From contig JABGQA010000138.1 in the NCBI GenBank assembly GCA_018644665.1, positions 62,001 through 126,000 of the forward strand: DNA of 64,000 nt, given 5' to 3'. The notes under the pieces were generated by a model. The model saw nothing but the letters and a program-made list of their open reading frames with translations, was not told the DNA's origin and made no database searches. The position numbers were made by a program, and so were the translations under genes. Numbering within the stretch: position 1 is the first letter of the stretch; every line of letters starts with the position of its first letter. This document shows, piece after piece, positions 42,535 to 51,460 of this stretch. Origin of the DNA: Candidatus Poribacteria bacterium (lineage in GTDB: Bacteria; Poribacteria; WGA-4E; GCA-2687025).

Positions 42535-42996
42535 GTGAACCTGTCTCTGTCTCGCCTCTTCGAACCCCGCCCGCGGCGGCTCCGCAGATCCGCAATCGGT
42601 GATGCGCGGTATGTCGCCTGCCCCATGCTCAAGGGTTTCCTGCGCGTCGCCGAAGACTGCGGGACGTGTGAATACAACTTGGGCGAGCGACCTCATTACC
42701 GGGGGATGGCACAGCTCTGCGGCCACGGCGTCAAGTCGAGGCAGATGCCCGCATGGTTACTCCGCGCGGTCGAGTTATGGCGTCGCATCCCTCGCCCGAA
42801 GCCGGCGGTCGTCGCGCGCTTCACGTGGAAGCCGCGCGAGCAGGCGCAGGTGTCCAGCAGGCAGGTGCGCAGACAGGAACGTAGCCGACGCCGCCAGGAT
42901 GCGGGCGGCAGGCTGGCGCAAGTCGTGCGCGTCAAGACGCGGGCGCGACACGCGACCCGCCCCGCACACCGCGGTGAGAGGAGAACCGCCAGATGA
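42535..42996 (+). CDS. Small cysteine-containing basic protein overlapping phyH
   Basis: A 153-residue protein, not recognised. Residues ~33-75 hold four cysteines (VACPMLKGF, EDCGTCEY and AQLCGHG), suggesting a zinc or Fe-S site. The last ~65 residues are very rich in Arg, Lys and Gln (RRQERSRRRQDAGGR), probably disordered and nucleic-acid or surface binding. GTG 42535 is used because GGGGGA lies 6 nt upstream. Its TGA overlaps the phyH ATG by 4 bp (ATGA). The Cys pattern and the coupling support a real gene, though the basic tail could be overcalled. Confidence 0.55.
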   Translation: MNLSLSRLFEPRPRRLRRSAIGDARYVACPMLKGFLRVAEDCGTCEYNLGERPHYRGMAQLCGHGVKSRQMPAWLLRAVELWRRIPRPKPAVVARFTWKPREQAQVSSRQVRRQERSRRRQDAGGRLAQVVRVKTRARHATRPAHRGERRTAR

Positions 42997-43886
42997 GCTC
43001 CAGCTATCGCGCGCTGACCGACGAACAGGCCCGGCATTTCCTGGACAAGGGGCACGTCGTCATCAAGGGCGCCGTACCCAAGGCGTTGGCGAAGGAGTGG
43101 CGGGATCATGCCTTCACGCGCCTGGGCTACGACCCGGACGACCCGAGCACGTGGGAGTCCGAACGCATCCACATGCCTAGCATGAACTCCGCCGTCGTAC
43201 GGGACATCGCCCCGCGCGCGTACGCGACGATATGCGATGCGGTCGGGGGTGAGGATAGGCTCGCGGAACCCGACTTCCGGTGGGCGGACGGCATGATCGT
43301 CAACTTCTCCCAAGGCGCCGACCGCGAGTGGGACCCCCCGTCGGCGAAGGTCGGGGGCTGGCACAAAGACGGCGACTGGTTCAAGCACTTCCTCGACACC
43401 CCTGAGCAGGGCCTGCTCATCATCGTCATCTGGTCCGACATCAAGCCGCAGAGCGGCGGCACGTTCGTGGCCTGCGACTCGGTGAAGCCCATCGCGAAGT
43501 TCCTCGCCGAGCGACCCGAGGGATGCCTGCCGCAGGACACGCACTTCGGGCAGCTCATCGGCGAGTGCTCGGACTTCGCGGAGATCACCGGCGAGACGGG
43601 CGACGTCGTCATCATCCACCCGTACATGCTGCACGCCGGCTCACAGAACCCGTCGGGAATCCCGCGCTTCATCACGAACCCTGCGGTTCGGCTGAAGGAG
43701 CCGATGAACTTCAACCGCGACGACGCCTCGGAATACTCGCTCGTCGAGCGGGCGGTGCTCCAGGCGCTCGACGTGGACCATCTCGACTGGGCGCCGACGA
43801 CGGAGCGCGAGCGCGTGCACCCGAAGCGTGAGCAGATGCAGCGCAAAATGCTGGAGGAGCAGAAGGCGCGCCTCGGCGTGGCGTAG
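42993..43886 (+). CDS. Phytanoyl-CoA dioxygenase (PhyH) family protein
   Basis: A 297-residue Fe(II)/2-oxoglutarate-dependent oxygenase. The metal triad is H124-x-D126 (WHKDGDW) and H214 (MLHAGSQNPSG), with R225 (PRFITN) placed to bind 2-oxoglutarate. AGGAG lies 9 nt upstream of the ATG. It overlaps the small Cys-rich gene and is followed 32 bp later by an S9 peptidase gene. The PhyH family is expanded in poribacteria-like genomes and in secondary metabolism; no substrate is claimed. Confidence 0.93.
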   Translation: MSSSYRALTDEQARHFLDKGHVVIKGAVPKALAKEWRDHAFTRLGYDPDDPSTWESERIHMPSMNSAVVRDIAPRAYATICDAVGGEDRLAEPDFRWADGMIVNFSQGADREWDPPSAKVGGWHKDGDWFKHFLDTPEQGLLIIVIWSDIKPQSGGTFVACDSVKPIAKFLAERPEGCLPQDTHFGQLIGECSDFAEITGETGDVVIIHPYMLHAGSQNPSGIPRFITNPAVRLKEPMNFNRDDASEYSLVERAVLQALDVDHLDWAPTTERERVHPKREQMQRKMLEEQKARLGVA

Positions 43887-43918
43887 AGCCGGCTGCCAAC
43901 CTCACGAGCGGGGAGACC

Positions 43919-45850
43919 ATGCGCAAGACCGTGAAGCCCTACGGAGAGTGGCCGTCCCCCGTGACATCCGACGCGGTCGCGTCGGCGGGCATCAGCATCG
44001 GGCAAACGGGCGCCGACGGCGGCGACATCTACTGGATCGAGAGACGACCGACCGACGCCGGCCGATGCGTCCTCGTCCGACGCACGCGGGCCGGCGTTGT
44101 CGCCGACATCACGGAGGCGCCCTGGAACGTCCGCACGCGCGCGCACGAATACGGCGGCGGCGACTTCCTCGCTCACGACGGCGTGGTGTACTTCTCCCAA
44201 GACGACGACCAGCGGCTGTACCGACTGACCCCGGGCGGCGATCCCGAAGCCATCACGCCACCAGGCATGTGCCGGTATGCGGACGCCGCGTTCGATGCTG
44301 CGCGCGGTCGCATCGTCTGCGTGCGCGAGGATCACAGCACAGACGGTGAGCCCGAGACGCGGCTTGTGAGCATCGACGCGTCCGGCGTCGGGGAGCCGAT
44401 CCTGTTCCCGTGCGAGCACGACTTCGTGTCATCGCCCCGCGTAAGTCCTGGCGGCGACCGTCTCGCATGGCTGTCGTGGGATCACCCGAATATGCCCTGG
44501 GACGGCACGACCCTATGGGTCGCCGAACTCGACGCCGACGGCCGACCCACGGGCACGCGCAGCATAGCAGGCGGCGATGACGAGTCCGTGTTCCAGCCTG
44601 AGTGGTCGCCATCCGGCGACCTCTACTTCGTCTCCGACCGGACGGGCTGGTGGAACCTGTACCGTCATGCCAATGGCGCTGACGAGCATCTGCTCGATAT
44701 GGACGCCGAGGTCGGCCGGCCCCAGTGGGTTTTTGGCATGTCCACGTACGCGGTCGTCTCCGACGCGGAGATCGTCTGCTCGTACACGCGCGACGGGCGA
44801 TGGACGCTGCTCCGGCTGGACGTCGAGTCGCGTGAACGCCGCGAGATCGACGTGCCGTACACGCAGATCGCGGGACTGCGAGCGGGAGATGGCTTCGTCG
44901 TCTTCCGAGGCGCGTCGCCGTCCGAGGCGGACGGCCTGGTGGTCGTCGATCTGGCGACGGAGACGTCGCAGGTGGTCCGCGCGTCGCGTGACGACGCGCC
45001 CGCGCCGGGCATGGTGTCCACGCCGGAGGCCGTGCGGTTCCCGACCGAAGGAGGCAAGCACGCACACGCGTACTTCTACTCCGCGTCTAACGCTGAATAC
45101 GAGGCGCCCGAGGGCGAAGCGCCGCCGCTGATCGTCATCATCCACGGCGGCCCCACGAGCGCCACGACGGACACCTACAACCCCTCGGTGCAGTACTGGA
45201 CGACCCGCGGATACGCGGTCCTCGACGTCAACTACGGAGGTAGCACTGGGTACGGACGCGAGTACCGCGAGCGCCTGAGAGACGCGTGGGGCATCGTCGA
45301 CGTGGACGACTGCGTCAACGGCGCGCGTTACATGGCCGACACCGGCCGCGCCGATGGCGACCGACTCATTATCCGAGGTGGCAGCGCGGGCGGGTACACG
45401 ACGTTGGCGGCCCTGACGTTCCGGGACGTCTTCCGCGCCGGGTGCAGCCGGTACGGCGTCAGCGACCTCGCCGCCCTTGCCCAGGACACGCACAAGTTCG
45501 AGTCTCGGTACCTGGACCGCCTCATCGGCCCGTATCCCGAGGCGGAGGATGTCTACACGGAGAGGTCGCCCATCCACTCCGCCGACAGCCTGTCGTGTCC
45601 AGTGATCTTCCTGCAGGGCCTGGACGACAAGGTGGTGCCTCCCAACCAGGCCGAGGGCATGGTGGACGTCCTGCGAGAGAAGGGCATCCCCGTGGCGTAC
45701 GTGGCGTTTGAGGGCGAGGGGCACGGCTTCCGGCGGGCAGAGAACATCGCCGCCGCGCTCGACGCGGAGCAGTACTTCTACGCCCGCGTACTTGGGTTCG
45801 AGCCGGCGGACGACATCGAGCCTACGCCGATAGACAACCTGCCGGACTAA
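43919..45850 (+). CDS. S9 family prolyl oligopeptidase-type peptidase
   Basis: A 643-residue serine peptidase: an N-terminal beta-propeller (about 30-370; units such as WSPSGDLYFVSDRTGWWNLY) and a C-terminal alpha/beta hydrolase. Catalytic Ser is S489 in GGSAGGY, Asp lies in LQGLDDKVVPP and His in GEGHGF. It resembles acylaminoacyl-peptidase/dipeptidyl peptidase enzymes. No signal peptide, so cytosolic. The ATG is preceded by GGGGAG. Probably co-transcribed with phyH, 32 bp upstream. Confidence 0.94.
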   Translation: MRKTVKPYGEWPSPVTSDAVASAGISIGQTGADGGDIYWIERRPTDAGRCVLVRRTRAGVVADITEAPWNVRTRAHEYGGGDFLAHDGVVYFSQDDDQRLYRLTPGGDPEAITPPGMCRYADAAFDAARGRIVCVREDHSTDGEPETRLVSIDASGVGEPILFPCEHDFVSSPRVSPGGDRLAWLSWDHPNMPWDGTTLWVAELDADGRPTGTRSIAGGDDESVFQPEWSPSGDLYFVSDRTGWWNLYRHANGADEHLLDMDAEVGRPQWVFGMSTYAVVSDAEIVCSYTRDGRWTLLRLDVESRERREIDVPYTQIAGLRAGDGFVVFRGASPSEADGLVVVDLATETSQVVRASRDDAPAPGMVSTPEAVRFPTEGGKHAHAYFYSASNAEYEAPEGEAPPLIVIIHGGPTSATTDTYNPSVQYWTTRGYAVLDVNYGGSTGYGREYRERLRDAWGIVDVDDCVNGARYMADTGRADGDRLIIRGGSAGGYTTLAALTFRDVFRAGCSRYGVSDLAALAQDTHKFESRYLDRLIGPYPEAEDVYTERSPIHSADSLSCPVIFLQGLDDKVVPPNQAEGMVDVLREKGIPVAYVAFEGEGHGFRRAENIAAALDAEQYFYARVLGFEPADDIEPTPIDNLPD

Positions 45851-45946
45851 CCCCGGGGCGCCCGTCCCGCGACTAACCGGAAACCGACCCGGCATGGGTT
45901 TCGCATCTCCGGGTGGGTCGAGCGGTCGCGAATGGAGGCGAGCGAC

Positions 45947-47719
45947 ATGTCATCAGGCGGGCGGCCATCAAGGGCGTTGGCATCGGCCCTTCTGGGCGTG
46001 GGGATCGTCGCCGTGGTCGTGGCGGGTCTGTCGGCTTCCTGGGAGGCGCGGCAGCGGCGCGAGGGACTGGAGCGCCTGTTTGCGACGAACGCCGCGATAC
46101 TCACCGGTGTCCTCGGCTTCTCCGGCCTCCAGAGCGCCCGCGCATTCGAGGAGATTCGGACCTCGCTTGCCGACCGCGTCTACGGATTCCTCGACCGACT
46201 ACACGAGAACGACCAGCACGAACCCCTGACCGACGAGCATCTCCAGACGGTCTCCCGGGCCGCCGGGCTGTTCCGCATCCTCGTGCTGGATGCCAACGGC
46301 GAAGTCACAGCGGGACTCCAGCCGGTCGGGAGATCCGGGCGCTTCGGGCCGGGCCCACCCGGAGGCAGACCGCGTCAATGGGAACCACCCCGTCGCGAGG
46401 GCGGCGGTCGTCGCGGGCCGATGGGCGGGCCGCCCCAACGCCAACGTGAAGGCCGGCCACGCTTCGAGTTCCACACGACCGAACATCCCGAGATCGAGCA
46501 GGTCCTCCGGGGCGAGGAGGAGTACGTGATGTTGGGCTTCGAAGGCCGCCGAGGAAGCCGCATGACTGCCGCCGCCCGGAGTCGCGAACGCGGAGGCGCA
46601 ATCGTCGCCATCGTGCAAGCGGAGGAAATGACTCGGCTCCGGTCGAACGCCGGCCGCGAAGGCTTCCGCGAGATGCTCCTGGAGAGGGAGCCGGACATCG
46701 TCGATCTGACGTTGGAGACCGAGGACGTGCCCGAACCGGAGAAGGGCAAGGAGTTTGTCTGGCACTGGGACGAATCGGAAGGCGATACGACCTTCGTGGG
46801 CGCGCGGACGCTACGCGGCTTCGACGGGAAACCAGCGCGCATGAGCGTGACCCTGGACGCGCAGCCGTTCCGCGCGATACAGCGCGCCGCGTGGACGCAG
46901 GGAATCGGCCGCGTCGCCCTGGTTGCTCTGGTCTTCATCGGCGCGTCCGCGTTGCTGTTCACGCGTCAGAACGTGCAGTTGCTGACGACGGAGCGTGACC
47001 GCATGCAGGACGAGGTGTACAGACTCGAGGAGGAGTCGCGCAGGCGCGAGAAGCTCACGGCGATGGGCGAGCTCGCGGCAGGGGTCGCGCACGAGATACG
47101 CAGCCCGCTGAACGCGATGAGCATGGCGTCGCAGCGCCTGGCCCGGGAGTTCGAGCCGCCCGAGGAAGCCGACGACTATCGCGAACTCCTCGACACGCTG
47201 CGGTCACAGTCCACGCGCGTCGAGCAGGTGGTCGATCAGTTCCTGCGCTTCGCTCGACCAGCCAAGATCGCTCCGGTACCGGGTGATCTGGCGAGGCTCG
47301 CGCGCGACGTCGGCGCGCGGATGGCGCCGGCCGCAGAGGCGCAGGGCGTTGCGTTGGACGTTGATGCGCCCGACCGTCTGGAGCACGACTTCGACCCCAT
47401 CCAGCTCTCTCAGGTCGTCGAGAACCTCGTGCGGAACGCCCTGGAGGCGCAGCCGGACGGAGGGGCGATACGCATCGCCCTCGCGACCGACTCGGAGCAC
47501 ACGGTCCTAACCGTCGCCGACGAGGGGCCCGGCGTGCCGGAGGATGGATTGGCGCGCATCTTCGACCTGTACTACACCACGAAGCCCAACGGGAACGGCC
47601 TCGGCCTGCCGATGGTCCATCAGATCGTGGCCGAGCACGGAGGAACGACGCGCGTCCTCAGCGAACCCGGTCACGGGGCCACGGTCGAAATCACGTTACC
47701 TCTAATGCAGGACGCCTGA
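45947..47719 (+). CDS. Membrane sensor histidine kinase of an NtrC-type system
   Basis: A 590-residue sensor kinase. One helix at ~12-30 (ALLGVGIVAVVVAGL) and one at ~320-340 (VALVALVFIGASALLF) bracket a periplasmic domain of ~290 residues. That domain contains a Gly/Pro/Arg-rich insert (residues ~130-170; GPGPPGGRPRQ, GGGRRGPMGGPPQRQREGR). The phosphoacceptor is H382 in GVAHEIRSPLNAM. N, G1 and G2 boxes follow (VENLVRNALEAQ, DEGPGVPEDG, GNGLGLPMV). ATG 45947 has GGAGG 8 nt upstream. Two bases separate it from the response regulator gene. The architecture is like ZraS/NtrB-type kinases; the stimulus is unknown but is probably in the envelope. Confidence 0.92.
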   Translation: MSSGGRPSRALASALLGVGIVAVVVAGLSASWEARQRREGLERLFATNAAILTGVLGFSGLQSARAFEEIRTSLADRVYGFLDRLHENDQHEPLTDEHLQTVSRAAGLFRILVLDANGEVTAGLQPVGRSGRFGPGPPGGRPRQWEPPRREGGGRRGPMGGPPQRQREGRPRFEFHTTEHPEIEQVLRGEEEYVMLGFEGRRGSRMTAAARSRERGGAIVAIVQAEEMTRLRSNAGREGFREMLLEREPDIVDLTLETEDVPEPEKGKEFVWHWDESEGDTTFVGARTLRGFDGKPARMSVTLDAQPFRAIQRAAWTQGIGRVALVALVFIGASALLFTRQNVQLLTTERDRMQDEVYRLEEESRRREKLTAMGELAAGVAHEIRSPLNAMSMASQRLAREFEPPEEADDYRELLDTLRSQSTRVEQVVDQFLRFARPAKIAPVPGDLARLARDVGARMAPAAEAQGVALDVDAPDRLEHDFDPIQLSQVVENLVRNALEAQPDGGAIRIALATDSEHTVLTVADEGPGVPEDGLARIFDLYYTTKPNGNGLGLPMVHQIVAEHGGTTRVLSEPGHGATVEITLPLMQDA

Positions 47720-47721
47720 CA

Positions 47722-49071
47722 GTGCGGATACTCGTGATCGACGACGACGACGCGCAGCGACGCATGCTTCGCGGCTTCCTGCGCAAACTGGACCATGAGG
47801 TGCTCGACGCGGGAACCGGCGAGGAAGGCGTCGCCATCGCGGAAAGCGAAGGCGAGCTCGACCTGGTAATCAGCGACATCCGCATGCCAGGCATCGACGG
47901 GCTGGAGGTGCTGCGGCGCTTGCGAGCGATGTTCCCTGAACTCGCCGTCCTCCTCGCGACGGCCTTCGCTACGTATGCGCAGGCCGTCGAGGCGGCCAAG
48001 GCCGGCGCTTGGGACTACCTCGCCAAGCCGCTGGACCTCGACGACCTACGCGTGAAGATATGGAAGATCGAGGGCGAGCTTGGCCGCGATACAGAGGCGG
48101 CGCCCGACGCGACGGACGCCGACGGCTTCATAGCCGAGAGCCCGGCCATGCGCGATGTCCTCGCCCTGTTGGAGCGGGCCGCGCCGACGGACGCGACCAT
48201 CCTGCTCCTGGGCGAGTCGGGCGTCGGCAAGAACGTCCTCGCGGAGCGCATCCACCAGAGGTCGAAGCGCGCCGCGGCGACGTTCGGCGTCGTGAGTTGC
48301 GCCGCCCTTCCCGAGACGCTCATCGAGAGCGAGTTGTTCGGCCACGAGAAGGGCGCGTATACCGGCGCGGACCGCGCGCGTGACGGGCGGTTCGAGGCGG
48401 CCGATGGGGGCACACTGTTCCTGGACGAGATAGGCGAGGTGCCCCTGGGTACGCAGGTGAAGCTGCTGCGCGTGCTGCAGGAGCGCGTCGTCGAACGTAT
48501 CGGCGCGTCCGGCAAGCCGATCAGCGTGGACGTGCGAATCATCGCAGCGACTAACAGTGACCTCGAGGCCGCCGTCGACGCGGGGACGTTCCGGCAGGAT
48601 CTGTTCTACCGGCTGAACGTCGTGACCGTCGAAGTGCCGCCGCTGCGCGACCGGCGAGCGGACATCCCCGCTCTCATTGATGCGTTCCTCCGCTCGCACA
48701 CGCCGGAGGGACAGGCGACACCTGTCCTCGACGAGGAGGCCGAGAGGGCCCTCCTCGCGCACGACTACCCCGGGAACGTCCGCGAACTGCAGAACGCCAT
48801 CGAACGGGCGGCGATACTCGCCCAGGCCGGCCGCATCACTACCATGGACCTGCCCCCCACGTTGACGCGTGGCGCCCCTGCGCCGGCCGCGCACGCGGAC
48901 ACGCTCCCCGCGGCTGTAGAGGATCTCGAGCGGCAGTACATCGCCGAGGCCCTCCACGAGACAGACGGCGTGCAGACGCGCGCCGCCGAGCGCCTCGGGA
49001 TCACCGAACGCAACCTTCGCTACAAGCTCCGCAAGTACGGCCTCACATCCGCCCGCGAGTCGACGGGATAG
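47722..49071 (+). CDS. NtrC-family sigma-54 response regulator
   Basis: A 449-residue regulator. Receiver: acidic patch DDDD at 7-10 and phosphoacceptor D52 (VISDIRMPG). The AAA+ domain has Walker A GESGVGKN, the sigma-54 contact loop GAYTGA, and [15 protein letters not shown]. The Fis-type HTH is at the C-terminus ([20 protein letters not shown]). The start is GTG 47722, 3 bp after the kinase stop. A -24/-12 promoter lies ~75 bp after its own stop, in front of the repeat lipoprotein gene, the obvious target. Confidence 0.95.
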   Translation: MRILVIDDDDAQRRMLRGFLRKLDHEVLDAGTGEEGVAIAESEGELDLVISDIRMPGIDGLEVLRRLRAMFPELAVLLATAFATYAQAVEAAKAGAWDYLAKPLDLDDLRVKIWKIEGELGRDTEAAPDATDADGFIAESPAMRDVLALLERAAPTDATILLLGESGVGKNVLAERIHQRSKRAAATFGVVSCAALPETLIESELFGHEKGAYTGADRARDGRFEAADGGTLFLDEIGEVPLGTQVKLLRVLQERVVERIGASGKPISVDVRIIAATNSDLEAAVDAGTFRQDLFYRLNVVTVEVPPLRDRRADIPALIDAFLRSHTPEGQATPVLDEEAERALLAHDYPGNVRELQNAIERAAILAQAGRITTMDLPPTLTRGAPAPAAHADTLPAAVEDLERQYIAEALHETDGVQTRAAERLGITERNLRYKLRKYGLTSARESTG

Positions 49072-49147
49072 TCGAGCGCTTCGACCATATCGTCGAGTCC
49101 CGACGCTCGTGGAAGCCTTATATCACCGATTCTAGGGCGATATGCGT

Positions 49148-49163
49148 TGGCACGTCCGTTGCT
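49148..49163 (+). promoter_or_regulatory. Sigma-54 (-24/-12) promoter
   Basis: TGGCACGTCCGTTGCT matches the RpoN consensus TGGCACG-N4-TTGCW at every specified position, with GG at 49149-49150 and GC at 49161-49162. Transcription would start near 49174, about 43 nt before ATG 49217. Upstream (49075-49145) lie an inverted pair CGAGCG...CGCTCG and the imperfect dyad ATATCACC...GGGCGATAT, candidate activator sites. The adjacent gene encodes a sigma-54 activator. Confidence 0.85.
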
Positions 49164-49216
49164 CTGCGTGTCTCTACGAAACGCAACCTACGGCGAGACA
49201 CACGAAGGGACGGGCA

Positions 49217-49996
49217 ATGAGAAGGATCTTCGCACACGCCACCGCGACGGGCATGACTCTGGCGGCGTTCGGCGCCGCGATCGTGTTGGCGACCGGCTGC
49301 GGCGACGAGGCGATGGACCCCCTGGCCGCCGACGTAGGGGTGAGCGACGCGGACACGCTCCTCGCCGCGCCGGGGTTCCCCGGGCAGGTCGACCAGGACG
49401 CGGTCACGCGTGAGGTCACGCTGACCGACGAAGGGGCCGTCATCACGATCGACTCGGATGACCCGGAGATCGTCGCGCATATCCAGGAGCGCGCCGCGAC
49501 CCACGCCGCGCGACCGCGGCCGGAAGACGCTCCGGCGGTGGAATCGACGGTCGAGAACACCGCAACCGGCGTCGTTGTGACTCTCACCGGGGCCACCGAG
49601 GAAGCCATCGCCCATATCCAGGAGCGCGCGACACAGGAGCCCGGCGAGCGTGGGCAGCGCGGGCGTCGGGAGCCGCGGCCTGACGGCGCAGGCGAGCGTG
49701 GCGAAGGCGTCGAGCGCACGCGGACTCTGACAGACACGGGCGTCGAGATCCGCCTGGAGTCGGACGACCCAGAGGTCGTCGAGCGGCTGCAGAACCGCCC
49801 GGACGACGAGCGCCCACGTCCCGAGAACGCACGCGAGGACATCACCGTCACCGTGACGGACACAGAGAACGGGGTCCTCATCACCATGACGGGCGAGACT
49901 GCGGAAGCGATCGAGTTCCTACACTCGCACGACCCCGAGGATCGCCCCCGGGACGGCGAGCGGCGGAATGCACGCCGACCGCAAGGGCGACGGTAA
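49217..49996 (+). CDS. Repeat lipoprotein, predicted target of the sigma-54 system
   Basis: A 259-residue lipoprotein; the lipidated cysteine is C28 (IVLATGCGDE). It is built from four related ~30-residue units of beta-beta-alpha character: EGAVITIDSDDPEIVAHIQE, ATGVVVTLTGATEEAIAHIQ, TGVEIRLESDDPEVVERLQN and NGVLITMTGETAEAIEFLHS. Units 1 and 3 share SDDPE, units 2 and 4 share TGxTxEA, so the gene looks like a duplicated pair. Arg/Glu/Gly/Pro-rich linkers separate them. The start is fixed by the signal peptide. It lies behind the sigma-54 promoter, with the related gene 50048-50767 51 bp downstream. Possibly a periplasmic ligand binder or accessory of the kinase. Confidence 0.8.
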   Translation: MRRIFAHATATGMTLAAFGAAIVLATGCGDEAMDPLAADVGVSDADTLLAAPGFPGQVDQDAVTREVTLTDEGAVITIDSDDPEIVAHIQERAATHAARPRPEDAPAVESTVENTATGVVVTLTGATEEAIAHIQERATQEPGERGQRGRREPRPDGAGERGEGVERTRTLTDTGVEIRLESDDPEVVERLQNRPDDERPRPENAREDITVTVTDTENGVLITMTGETAEAIEFLHSHDPEDRPRDGERRNARRPQGRR

Positions 49997-50047
49997 CGGA
50001 ACGGCCGACACGGGGCTGACGAAGGCGGCCCCACGGGAGATCGGGAA

Positions 50048-50767
50048 ATGAGCATACGCGGCGTCTCGATTACGGCGACGGGCCTCGCGTGGATGATCTT
50101 GGGCGGCATGGTCGCCGCCCAGGAAGCGACGGACGCGACTCCCAGCCCACAACTCACGCGCCCCCGCCTGCAAACGCAGGTGGGGGCGTCGCCGTGTCCG
50201 GTGTGTGGATGCGCGCTCCCTGGTGGCGGATGGCTGGCGGAGACGAGAGGATATTCCTGGGGTGGCCGCAACTCGCTGCGAGGCGGTCGCGGTCGGATGA
50301 GCGGCCGGGCGGCGCGTGGCGGCCGGGGCGCGTACCGCGGTTGGGGCTACGCCTGGTCGGACGGGCGGCCATCGGCAGCGGCCCTCGACCGCACGGTAAC
50401 CGTGACAGAGGACGGCTTCGACGTCCTCATTGAGACGACTGACCTCGACCGAGTAGCCGCCGTGCAGCAACAAGCGCGCGCGCGGGCCGACGACGGCCTG
50501 ATGGGCCGTGGACTCGACGTCGACGACCCGCTGTTTGCAGCACTGTCCGAGCATCGCGAAGCGCTCGTCATAACAACCGAGAACACGGAGCAGGGCGTCC
50601 GCATCATGCACCGAGGCGCGACGCCGGAAGCCACCACAGTCGTCGTCCAACTCGGGGAGCGGCTGCGGGATACGGGCCACGGGCGGTCGTTGCGTCGGGG
50701 CGGAGGCCGCCGCGCAGGTCGGCGAGGCGGCGGGCCAGGTCGCGGTCGCGGCAGAGGCGCGTGGTAG
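50048..50767 (+). CDS. Second exported protein with the same repeat plus RG-rich tail
   Basis: A 239-residue protein with a signal peptide (ITATGLAWMILGGMVAAQEA), a cysteine motif CPVCGC near residue 50, a Gly/Arg/Trp-rich stretch (~65-105), and two copies of the repeat seen in the preceding lipoprotein (EDGFDVLIETTDLDRVAAVQ and EQGVRIMHRGATPEATTVVV). It ends in an RGG-type tail (RRGGGRRAGRRGGGPGRGRG). It probably shares the sigma-54 transcript. The CxxC could bind metal or form a disulfide. Unlike its neighbour it has no lipobox, so it would be soluble in the periplasm. Confidence 0.72.
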   Translation: MSIRGVSITATGLAWMILGGMVAAQEATDATPSPQLTRPRLQTQVGASPCPVCGCALPGGGWLAETRGYSWGGRNSLRGGRGRMSGRAARGGRGAYRGWGYAWSDGRPSAAALDRTVTVTEDGFDVLIETTDLDRVAAVQQQARARADDGLMGRGLDVDDPLFAALSEHREALVITTENTEQGVRIMHRGATPEATTVVVQLGERLRDTGHGRSLRRGGGRRAGRRGGGPGRGRGRGAW

Positions 50768-50972
50768 ACCCACCGCGCCTGTTGCGCGGGGCGCCGACCG
50801 GTGACCCCGCGCAACGCCCGGCCCGGATCCGATCAGCGCCCTCCGGAACGAGGCTCTCCTTTGGGTCGGTCGCTGACTCGGCGCAGGCGCACTCTCCCCG
50901 ACGCGACAGCCTGGGCGTCAGCGCGGTTGCGCGTGGTGATCGCGCGCGACACGTTCGGTCGGGGAGATCAGT

Positions 50973-51377
50973 ATGTCTTCATTCAGGGTTCTTCTCTACG
51001 CGAACATGGCGTGCGCCGCGATCGCGGCAGTGTCACGAATCAGCAGCATCAGACGCTCCGATAGGCTTGCGGAAGCGCGGGGAGACACCGGACCCAAGGC
51101 GAGCCGGCGCAGGCGCGTGCCGTTCACCCGTCTGGAGCGAGCGTCGCTCGCCGGGATGCTCGTGACCCTCATGGGCGTGCAGGCGATGGTTATGACCACC
51201 TTGCTTGCGTCGGCCCGCATAGTCTATCCGCGGCACGGATGGAGGGCGTACGCGCCCATTGCGGTCTCGGGCGTGGTGTTTGCTGTGACCGGGGTCGCGC
51301 TGTGGTTCGTAGTAAAGTGGCGTCTGCCTGGCGTCCTCGCGAAGCCATTCCCGCCGTCTCGTGATGGCGATACCTAG
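50973..51377 (+). CDS. Small three-helix membrane protein 1
   Basis: A 134-residue membrane protein, not recognised. Helix 1 is near residues 5-22 (VLLYANMACAAIAAV), then a basic linker (KASRRRRVPFTRLERAS), then helices at ~58-78 and ~93-115 (AVSGVVFAVTGVALWFVVKW). GGGGAG lies 6 nt before the ATG. It is the first of three consecutive genes with the same layout: helix, charged linker containing an xERAxxVA-like turn, and two helices. Probably diverged tandem duplicates. Function unknown. Confidence 0.7.
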   Translation: MSSFRVLLYANMACAAIAAVSRISSIRRSDRLAEARGDTGPKASRRRRVPFTRLERASLAGMLVTLMGVQAMVMTTLLASARIVYPRHGWRAYAPIAVSGVVFAVTGVALWFVVKWRLPGVLAKPFPPSRDGDT

Positions 51378-51449
51378 CTCGGCCGCGGGCGGCTTGTCGA
51401 CGCCGAACGGAAACCCAAGACGCTGCTTGCTTGTCCCCTATGTGCGCGC

Positions 51450-51455
51450 TATCGT
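51450..51455 (+). promoter_or_regulatory. TATCGT box 5 bp before a start codon
   Basis: TATCGT within GCGCGCTATCGTG sits 5 bp before ATG 51461, and no Shine-Dalgarno is visible. The same sequence recurs before the next gene. It could be a -10 element for a leaderless mRNA. Confidence 0.35.
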
Positions 51456-51460
51456 GGGAC

